DNA of 38,937 nt from an uncultured Bacteroidales bacterium. GTDB taxonomy: Bacteria > Bacteroidota > Bacteroidia > Bacteroidales > P3. The stretch is from NCBI GenBank assembly GCA_900317125.1, contig ONFR01000039.1, positions 1-38,937 on the forward strand, in the 5' to 3' direction. Below, in pieces: positions 33,609-38,937 of the stretch. The stretch's first letter is position 1, and each line of letters begins with the position of its first letter. The notes under the pieces were generated by a model, which was given only the letters and a program-made list of their open reading frames with translations, was not told where the DNA came from and did no database searches. A program made the translations under genes and the position numbers.

Positions 33609-35381
33609 TTATAACGCCTCTCGGTGCATATCGCTGATACGCTGTGCAATGCTTTCTGGCGAAATGACCTTCACCCACCGTCCTCGAGAGAGGATATGGG
33701 CTAAAAAGTCGCTTGTCGGGCGGAGGAATAATTCAAAATCGACATACTCACCTTTGTCCTCCACCAACTGTTGGGAAGGGTGGAGAGGCAGGTCGCGCAA
33801 GGCGTAGCGCTCGTTGCCGAAAGCCCGCAGCACAATGCGCTGGAGCGGGATGCGGTCGTCGGTCATCACGCCGAAATACTCGGAGAAGAAAGCCTCGGCG
33901 TCAAAGTCAGGGTCAACAGCAAAGGGCTCGTCGGTGAGGACCAGCGAAGTGATGCGGTCGAACGATAGCGTTATGGGGTACAAGCCACTGGCTTGTCCCT
34001 CTCCGGGATACAAGCCCCCGGCTTGTAAGACGGGCTGGGAGCCCGCACCCCCGGGATACAAGCCCCCGGCTTGTAAAACGGGCTGGGAGCCCGTACTCCT
34101 GGGATACAAGCCACTGGCTTGTGAAACGGGCTGGAAGCCCGTACCCCGTTCACCAACCCATGGCCATTCATCCAATCCGGCATTGGCAGGGTTGTTCAAG
34201 ATGTAGTTGATGGTCTTCTGTAGGTGGTTGTCGTCGCGGATATAACGGTCGTAATACTCTTCCATCCAGAATTTCCCAGTGCGCCCAAGGATTCTGTTTG
34301 CTTCCTTGGCTGTATAGGAACGCCAGCCGTGCATGATTCTTGAAAGTGACCATCCTTCATTCACTTCAATCAATACATGTACGTGGTTGGGCATGATACA
34401 CCAGCATATCAGCTGGTATCTCTCACCGTCGAAATGTTTGAGAGTGTCCTGCATAATGGCGGCAATTCGTTCGTCCCGCAGGAAACATTGACCATAGCCA
34501 GCGTCTTCGTATTCTGCAATCTTTTGGCGGAGCCGCTGGTACTGGATGCTGTCATAGGAGTCGTCATCTTCGTTGATGTCCAGCTTCAGTTTGATCTCCT
34601 CTATCACCTCTTTGGGAAGAGAGTCGTACAGGCGGAAAGTGATGCTCTGGAGAGCCTTGTTCTCACGATGGGGGACGCTATGGAAGCGTCGGTGCCAGTC
34701 TTTTATTTCTGGTGTTACGGGCAGGGTGCCCGTATCCCCTTGGGTTACTGATACGGGCAGGGTGCCCGTGCCCCGGTGGGTTGCAGATACGGGCAAGGTG
34801 CCCGTACCCCCGTGGGTTATAGATACGGGCAGGGTGCCCGTACCCCCGTGGGGTACAGGCTGGGAGCCTGTGCTCCGGATGGTTCCGACTAGGTACCAGC
34901 GGCGGCGGAAGAGCTTGATGCAATAGGGGGCTATTGTCCAGGAGGCATCGGCCGTGGAGCCGTAGCGGCGATAGGTGATGTCGATGAGAACGCCACGTTG
35001 CATCGCTTCTACTATCTGTCGTAACAATTCTCCTTCGGTGGGGATGCTTTCTAGCAGGATACGGTCGTGCAGGTTCCGTGCTTCTCCTACGATATTGCTC
35101 ACTGTCAGCGTGCTGAGCATCCATTGTTGTACGGTGTCAGTGCGAAGAAGGTTGCTGTTGACGATATAGTAGCGGTTGTCGGCGTCGCAGCCGATGGTGA
35201 TGCCGAAAATCTCCTCCACCTCGTTGCGGTGGCGGTTGAAGGTGGTGCGGCTCAGCGGACGTCCTTCGCTGAGCTCCGTGCGCAGCCAGCGTTCGTTCAG
35301 GTCGGCCAGGGTGATGCGCTTGCAGCGCTGGATGGTGTCCACCAGCCACACGTATTGCTTGAAGAGGAAGGATGCTTTCAT
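33609..35381 (-). CDS. WYL-domain transcriptional regulator with an in-frame inserted RAYT transposase and REP arrays
   Basis: 590 residues in one open frame. Residues 1-80 are a helix-turn-helix region (TLADLNERWLRTELSEGRPLSRTTFNRHRNEVEEIFG). Residues 120-170 are the first half of a WYL domain (LIDITYRRYGSTADASWTIAPYCIKLFRRRWYLVGTIRS). Residues 171-222 are REP-encoded (T-G-T-L-P-V repeats, 12-residue period). Residues 223-411 are a RAYT/Y1 transposase with ALQSITFRLYDSLPKEV, the HUH pair H333/H335 in MPNHVHVLIE, FWMEEYYDRYIRDDNHL, and probable catalytic Y393 in YILNNPANAGL. Residues 412-470 are a second REP-encoded array. Residues 471-590 resume the WYL domain (TLSFDRITSLVLTDEPF...EYFGVM) and the C-terminal extension. 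WYL proteins sense ligands, often nucleic acid, and control defence genes. The start overlaps the vsr stop (ATGA, 35378-35381). Confidence 0.88.
   Translation of the reverse strand: MKASFLFKQYVWLVDTIQRCKRITLADLNERWLRTELSEGRPLSRTTFNRHRNEVEEIFGITIGCDADNRYYIVNSNLLRTDTVQQWMLSTLTVSNIVGEARNLHDRILLESIPTEGELLRQIVEAMQRGVLIDITYRRYGSTADASWTIAPYCIKLFRRRWYLVGTIRSTGSQPVPHGGTGTLPVSITHGGTGTLPVSATHRGTGTLPVSVTQGDTGTLPVTPEIKDWHRRFHSVPHRENKALQSITFRLYDSLPKEVIEEIKLKLDINEDDDSYDSIQYQRLRQKIAEYEDAGYGQCFLRDERIAAIMQDTLKHFDGERYQLICWCIMPNHVHVLIEVNEGWSLSRIMHGWRSYTAKEANRILGRTGKFWMEEYYDRYIRDDNHLQKTINYILNNPANAGLDEWPWVGERGTGFQPVSQASGLYPRSTGSQPVLQAGGLYPGGAGSQPVLQAGGLYPGEGQASGLYPITLSFDRITSLVLTDEPFAVDPDFDAEAFFSEYFGVMTDDRIPLQRIVLRAFGNERYALRDLPLHPSQQLVEDKGEYVDFELFLRPTSDFLAHILSRGRWVKVISPESIAQRISDMHREAL
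33979..34142. repeat. REP array, 48-bp period, translated (right-hand part of the RAYT insert)
   Basis: Two palindromes alternate. TACAAGCCCCCGGCTTGT or its CACTGG variant starts at 33979, 34009, 34057 and 34105. ACGGGCTGGGAGCCCGT or close variants starts at 34030, 34078 and 34126. The last three full units are exactly 48 bases apart; the first is shortened to 30 bases, still a multiple of three. The peptide is of the form T-G-S-Q-P-V-L-Q-A-G-G-L-Y-P-G-G. Confidence 0.92.
34716..34871. repeat. REP array, 36-bp period, translated (left-hand part of the RAYT insert)
   Basis: Four palindromes TACGGGCAGGGTGCCCGTA (or one-base variants) start at 34716, 34752, 34788 and 34824, exactly 36 bases apart. 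The spacers are similar 17-base sequences containing GTGGGTT. A related palindrome ACAGGCTGGGAGCCTGT (34855-34871) closes the array. The peptide is T-G-T-L-P-V-S-x-T-H-x-G. Confidence 0.93.
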
Positions 35382-35956
35382 TTGTTGTATTCGATATTGT
35401 TTTCAGCGGCTGTGGGGAGCTGTTCTTCCCCTGTGGTGAAGGGGGAGGGAGCATGCTTATAGCGGGCAAGCATGTTGCTGTTGAGCAGCAGCTCCACCTC
35501 GCGCATAGTGTGTTCTATCTGATGAGGGGTCAGCTGGCATTCCCACACCACGATGACCTGCCAGCCGTTCTCCTGCAGCAGTTGGTAGTTCCGCTGGTCG
35601 CGCTCCTGGTTGCGCTTGATCTTCGCCACCCAGAACGCGCGGTTAGACTGTGGAATCTTGCAGCAAGCGGAGTTCTCAATCTGTGCAGCACCATAGTCCA
35701 CAGCCTTTTCACTATTCAATTTTGAATTTTCAATTTCCACGCCGTGTCCGTGCCAGAAGCAGCCGTTCACGAAGATTGCCGTGCGGTAAGGCCGCATCAC
35801 GATGTCCGGTTTGCCGGGCACGCTCTTCACGTTCAAGCGGTAGCGGTAGCCGTGGTGCCACAGCCAGCGGCGCACCTTCAGCTCGGGTTTCGTGTCCCGG
35901 CTGCGGATGTGCGACATGCACCGGTGCCGCTGCTCAGCTGTCATCGTGTCGGTCAT
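35378..35956 (-). CDS. vsr: Very short patch repair endonuclease Vsr, with a 25-residue insert
   Basis: 192 residues. Vsr nicks next to T:G mismatches made by deamination of 5-methylcytosine. It has TAEQRHRCMSHIRSRDTKPE, the metal-binding D51 in GKPDIV, GCFWHGHG with H69 and H71, and NRAFWVAKIKRNQERDQRNYQLLQENGWQVIVVWECQL. Between G72 and C98, where typical Vsr proteins continue directly from the histidine cluster to the zinc-ligand cysteine, there are 25 extra residues beginning VEIENSKLNSEKAV. These come from AT-rich, repeat-like DNA (35666-35740). The C-terminal tail of about 35 residues is poorly conserved. No DNA cytosine methyltransferase is seen in the window. It overlaps both neighbours by ATGA and so is translationally coupled. 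Confidence 0.9.
   Translation of the reverse strand: MTDTMTAEQRHRCMSHIRSRDTKPELKVRRWLWHHGYRYRLNVKSVPGKPDIVMRPYRTAIFVNGCFWHGHGVEIENSKLNSEKAVDYGAAQIENSACCKIPQSNRAFWVAKIKRNQERDQRNYQLLQENGWQVIVVWECQLTPHQIEHTMREVELLLNSNMLARYKHAPSPFTTGEEQLPTAAENNIEYNK
35666..35740 (-). repeat. In-frame insert in vsr resembling the AT-rich palindromic repeat
   Basis: 75 bases (25 codons) with GGAAATTGAAAATTCAAAAT then TGAATAG and a GC-richer centre. This resembles the arms of the element at 22727-22785 (AAGTTGAAAATTGAAAATT). The match is to the A/T pattern rather than exact. Confidence 0.45.
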
Positions 35957-38085
35957 GGCTGTAACTGGTCTAATGTAGTGTCTGAGTATGTGCGGTTGAT
36001 AGGTATGGGAACGAGACGAAAATCGCTATAAAGTTGTCGTACATATTTGAGGTCGAAGGTGATGCGGAGTTTGTCATCTGTGTCGCCTTTGGCTTTGGTG
36101 GCAGTATGGATAGCTGTTACCTCGTACAGGTCGCAAATCCCTTTGTCAGGAATATAGGGGGCAAAGAAGTCTATACCACTGAGAGGGATAGTGGTTGGGA
36201 AGGTGTCGCCGGAATAGTATTGAGTAGCGGTGCCATTGAGAAATCTATGGTATTGTGGGTTGTCCTCTTTGACCAAACCGACAAGCACACGGCTCTTCAC
36301 CGTAAGGGAGGTGCCTTTCTGCGGGATAACCTGTTCCACGATTTCCACAGCGTGCTTATTCAGCAGTTCGGAGATGAAACCTTTGAGCAGCTCATGCTGT
36401 TTGTCGCCAGGGCGCATGGGGAAGGCTCCGATGTTCACATTCTCATCGCCGATGCTCTTGTATAGGTGTGACTCTTTGTCCATGTGGCCGGGGAAGAGGA
36501 CGTAGCCTCCGATGATTTCCTTCTTCAACCGTTCATCCGCGTGGCGGCTTTTATAATAGATTGCGTCACGGTAGCGGTGCATCTGGTTGATGGCATCGTC
36601 GGGCGGCACATCGGTTTCTCCATCTTTCTCCAGTCTGTATTTGGCATCGAAGAGGTAGGTCAGTTTCATGCCCTGTTGAAGGTCGTTTTTGGTCAGCTGC
36701 AGAACAATGTCGGGTTTCTGCGGGACGGTCTTCGATACCAGGTCGCCAATGCCTTTCACGTCATCTTTGTCACTGTGTCTGGGATTGTAGACCAGTTCTG
36801 CCAGCGTCACATCGTCTTTCTTGAAAATAATCTTCGAGTGTTCTCCTTTCCCTAAATTATAAGTGAAGATACCACTCATCTCCGTGCGACTGTGCTGCTC
36901 GGGTTCGGTGCCGGTCAGTTCTTTGACCACCTTTTCTACCTGGATGAAGCACCATATCTCGTACAGGGTGGCAATGTCCTTGGTCTCCATGCGGTAGAGG
37001 CCGTCGTTTAGGCTGAACGACTTCTGGAGGATACAGAAAGTGCGATACACCTTCGAATAGTGTACATCTCTTTGCAACACCAAAGACTCCTGTTTCAACC
37101 CTTCATAAGGCCCCACAGTGCGAAAGAAAGGATGGCGCGAAAGGCGGTTCAGCTCATCGCGGGTCTTGGCAATGGATTCTTTTCTTGTGTCAGCCAGATT
37201 GCCTTCTTGGCTCAACACGCGCATAGCCAAGGAAGAATAGCGTTTTTGAATGGTCAGCAAGGCGTGTTTCAGGAATCGGTTCTCGGGGGTGTTGAAGGTG
37301 TTCTGCTGTTCTGCCACGCGGTATAGTCGGGACTCTTCCTGGCGGTGTTCGGCAAACTCCTGTTCCAATTGGGGCGTAAACTGGCGTATTTGGTCTGCGC
37401 GTTTGTATGTCGCGATGGCTTTCAGTCGGTGGCGTGGACGGCTGATTATGTCATGTACGGTATGCAGAAACTGCTCCTGCAGCCCGGAAAAGATATTCCA
37501 CCAGATGATGTCGTAGCTCTCGCCTTGCCCCTCCTTGATGCTGTGATACGTGCGGCGCAGATAGTCAAGCGACAGCATGCGGTACTCAGCCTCTATGTCC
37601 TTCAATATCTCCTTCCAGTCGTTGTGATAGTCCAGCTTGGCCGAGACGACATCGTAAGAGAAGACAAAGCGTTTCTGCACCCCGTCGACCGTATAGCCTA
37701 TCGGCATGTCGGCACGCCCAATCTCGTTGCCATAGTTAAGGAATCCTGCCAGCAACTGTTTGCTCTCCTTCCACGAGAAGCGGTCGTTGACATCCTTGCG
37801 AGGACTGTCGAACCACGCCTTTGTTGTCTTCTTCTTGAAATCCACCCACACGCTGTAGTCCGTCTGCTCGAAAAAGAGGGCATCCTCGTCGGCATTGTCT
37901 CTCTCAATCTCCCGTTCTGTATCATCCTGCACTATCATCACATGCTCTACGCCCTCGCTCCAGCGGTAGGGCGATTTCAACCTCTCCCTGCCGAGGATGC
38001 GCTCACTCTTGTTCCACATCCGTTGGAACTGGGTACTCTCCACCGTCAGGGTGAAGTCGTCGTGTTCTATGCGCAGAAGGTCCAA
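35953..38085 (-). CDS. DUF2357 / PD-(D/E)XK nuclease domain protein (restriction-like)
   Basis: 710 residues from a TTG start at 38085 (MDLLRIEHDDFTLTVES). A stop lies two codons upstream and the next ATG is 22 codons in, beyond what looks like real family sequence. The N-terminal two thirds are DUF2357-like, with a conserved LYEIWCFIQVEKV (E376). The C-terminal third is a PD-(D/E)XK-type nuclease core: KPDIVLQL with D459, then LFDAKYRL with D480 and K482, then a helix DAINQMHRYRDAI. These proteins commonly pair with a McrB-like AAA ATPase as a restriction system, but none is in the window: the upstream neighbour is a Fic gene. Its stop overlaps the vsr start (ATGA). The function is probably DNA cleavage in defence, inferred from fold and neighbours. 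Confidence 0.82.
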   Translation of the reverse strand: MDLLRIEHDDFTLTVESTQFQRMWNKSERILGRERLKSPYRWSEGVEHVMIVQDDTEREIERDNADEDALFFEQTDYSVWVDFKKKTTKAWFDSPRKDVNDRFSWKESKQLLAGFLNYGNEIGRADMPIGYTVDGVQKRFVFSYDVVSAKLDYHNDWKEILKDIEAEYRMLSLDYLRRTYHSIKEGQGESYDIIWWNIFSGLQEQFLHTVHDIISRPRHRLKAIATYKRADQIRQFTPQLEQEFAEHRQEESRLYRVAEQQNTFNTPENRFLKHALLTIQKRYSSLAMRVLSQEGNLADTRKESIAKTRDELNRLSRHPFFRTVGPYEGLKQESLVLQRDVHYSKVYRTFCILQKSFSLNDGLYRMETKDIATLYEIWCFIQVEKVVKELTGTEPEQHSRTEMSGIFTYNLGKGEHSKIIFKKDDVTLAELVYNPRHSDKDDVKGIGDLVSKTVPQKPDIVLQLTKNDLQQGMKLTYLFDAKYRLEKDGETDVPPDDAINQMHRYRDAIYYKSRHADERLKKEIIGGYVLFPGHMDKESHLYKSIGDENVNIGAFPMRPGDKQHELLKGFISELLNKHAVEIVEQVIPQKGTSLTVKSRVLVGLVKEDNPQYHRFLNGTATQYYSGDTFPTTIPLSGIDFFAPYIPDKGICDLYEVTAIHTATKAKGDTDDKLRITFDLKYVRQLYSDFRLVPIPINRTYSDTTLDQLQP

Positions 38086-38152
38086 AGTTTAAATAGTTTT
38101 TAATAATAAAGTTTAGAAGTACTCCACAAAAAGCAAGTTAAACACATTTAAT

Positions 38153-38268
38153 CATGTACCCATAAACGTATTTTGGGATACATGTATGTTGAATATGTAC
38201 CCGAAATTGACTTTTTGGGTACATATTGAATGGGATATGAACCCGTTTTTGATTTTTTGGGTACATAT
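38153..38268. promoter_or_regulatory. Three tandem palindromic operator candidates
   Basis: Sites at 38153-38184 (CATGTACCC ... GGGATACATG), 38193-38226 (ATATGTACCC ... GGGTACATAT) and 38235-38268 (ATATGAACCC ... GGGTACATAT), each with 13-14 central bases rich in T. Spacings of 40 and 42 bases, about four helical turns, place them on one face. They fill the gap between the Fic gene and the DUF2357 gene. Confidence 0.7.
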
Positions 38269-38271
38269 CCA

Positions 38272-38937
38272 TTATTTATTATAAACCGACTCAATAACAT
38301 CAACATTTTGTGATTCATTGTCTTGATGGTTCATGAAGAGGTCTATCAGCCTATAATTTATATAGTAATTGGTTCGCCCAATCTTTATCTTCTCCAACAA
38401 TCCCTCATTTACAATCATATCGAGGTATTTTGTCGCAGTCTTTCGCTGCACCATCATGTCTTTTTCAATGAATTCAATCTTTGTATAGGGATGATAGAAA
38501 AGGTTGTTGAGAAGCTCATGTTTATACAGTCGTTTGAATAGAGGACGCAGGCGGTTCTTGTATTCACCCATCAAAAAGGAAATACCTTTAACCAGTCGTA
38601 TGGTCTCAATGGCAGTTTCCTCTACTCCCTTCAGCATGAAAAGTATCCATTGCTCCCATTCATACGAGTTGTCACCATTGGCATCTCTCACAGCCTGTAT
38701 TAATCTGTAATATTCAGCTTTGTTGTGGGTAATATATCGGCTTAAATAGAGTATGGGCAAGTCAAGCAAGTCGTTGATGACCAGATACAAGATGGAAATA
38801 ATACGGCCAGTTCGTCCATTACCATCATAAAATGGATGTATGCTCTCAAACTGATGATGTATGACAGCCATTTTGATGAGTGGATCCACATCATGCATCA
38901 GAGGGTCATTGATATATTGTTCGAGGTTATGCATAAG
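38272..38937 (-). CDS. Fic family protein, 5' part outside the window
   Basis: 222 codons are visible; the frame continues past the right edge, so the N-terminus is missing. The complete Fic motif HPFYDGNGRTGR is present, with the catalytic histidine and nucleotide-binding glycines. Upstream is DPLIKMAVIHHQFESI and downstream the usual helices (YLSRYITHNKAEYYRLI). The C-terminal 90 residues include a winged-helix-like segment (KTATKYLDMIVNEGLLEKIKIGRTNYYIN), common in Fic proteins with a DNA-binding tail. Fic enzymes transfer AMP or related groups to protein targets; the target here is unknown. The DNA is AT-rich. The three palindromes right after its stop may be the control region of the next gene, possibly bound by its own winged-helix tail. 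Confidence 0.93.
   Translation of the reverse strand, partial: LMHNLEQYINDPLMHDVDPLIKMAVIHHQFESIHPFYDGNGRTGRIISILYLVINDLLDLPILYLSRYITHNKAEYYRLIQAVRDANGDNSYEWEQWILFMLKGVEETAIETIRLVKGISFLMGEYKNRLRPLFKRLYKHELLNNLFYHPYTKIEFIEKDMMVQRKTATKYLDMIVNEGLLEKIKIGRTNYYINYRLIDLFMNHQDNESQNVDVIESVYNK

Larger units (their letters stand above)
33972..34871 (-). mobile_element. REP-RAYT-REP unit inside the WYL gene
   Basis: About 900 bases (300 codons). A RAYT coding region without its own preserved start codon lies between two arrays of palindromic REPs, and the whole unit is translated with its host gene. RAYTs are single-copy HUH enzymes tied to REP spread, and they normally sit in intergenic DNA. The boundaries are set by where the WYL similarity stops and resumes (GTIRS and TLSFDRI). 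Confidence 0.8.

Noticed and set aside
33979..34142. Regular 48-bp repeat array, and the 36-bp array at 34716-34842, could be taken for CRISPR arrays
   Set aside because: The spacers are near copies of each other, the repeats are perfect short palindromes, no cas genes are near, and both arrays are translated within one gene. They are REP arrays.
38086..38152. A -7 element for the DUF2357 gene at the TTTAAACTTTG near the TTG start
   Set aside because: The spacing inside the motif is off by one from TAnnTTTG and it overlaps the start codon, so it cannot be the promoter of that start.

Overview
The window is chromosomal DNA from a member of the Bacteroidota, most likely the order Bacteroidales. 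Three lines of evidence support this. Promoters carry the Bacteroides-type -7 element TAnnTTTG, sometimes with TTTG 19-20 bases upstream, and start codons lack Shine-Dalgarno sequences. The gene set is lineage-typical: GldH, a GH92 mannosidase, a RicT/PSP1 protein next to HolB, a CreD/DUF4153/winged-helix cluster, and a T9SS-like C-terminal domain. The conserved genes look fairly GC-rich, while the segment from about 30.1 to 33.1 kb and the last 0.8 kb are visibly AT-richer.

Layout. 0-0.14 kb: the start of a probable helicase gene, leaving to the left. 0.6-5.0 kb (minus): a secreted GH92 alpha-mannosidase and a carboxyltransferase (pyruvate carboxylase B / oxaloacetate decarboxylase alpha type) whose biotinyl-like tail lacks the usual lysine. 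5.6-6.4 kb: a PrsW-type membrane protease. 6.4-10.7 kb (minus): an Ig-like lipoprotein, a polysaccharide flippase and a small outer-membrane barrel. 10.9-17.7 kb (plus): holB, ricT, gldH, a class A penicillin-binding protein and rlmN. 17.9-19.3 kb: an intact IS4-family insertion sequence with a 13-bp target duplication. 19.5-20.4 kb (minus): an ECF sigma factor that seems to lack part of region 2, plus a membrane protein. 20.5-21.0 kb (minus): a Ser-Pro-Arg tRNA operon with promoter and terminators. 21.0-25.3 kb (minus): gpmA, lgt, rny, a 6S RNA, zapA and a coiled-coil protein. 25.5-30.1 kb (minus): DUF4153, CreD, a winged-helix regulator and a membrane protein, with a shared palindromic operator candidate.

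30.2-38.9 kb (minus) looks like an accessory, partly defence-related island. It holds small membrane proteins, a leucine-rich-repeat protein, a HIRAN protein, a WYL regulator, a Vsr endonuclease, a DUF2357/PD-(D/E)XK nuclease and a Fic protein. The DUF2357, vsr and WYL genes are joined by ATGA stop/start overlaps.

The most striking observation is in the WYL gene. A complete REP-associated tyrosine transposase (RAYT), with palindromic REP arrays on both sides (36-bp and 48-bp periods, both multiples of three), sits in frame inside the WYL coding sequence and makes one uninterrupted 590-codon reading frame. A REP of the same family forms the 3' end of the neighbouring HIRAN gene. Vsr carries an in-frame 25-residue insert inside its zinc-binding loop, resembling an AT-rich palindromic repeat seen elsewhere in the window. 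Two core genes (ricT and the lipoprotein) share a 24-base repeat translated as V-S-x-E-I-I-K. Together these suggest a genome in which small palindromic repeats repeatedly enter genes without breaking the frame.
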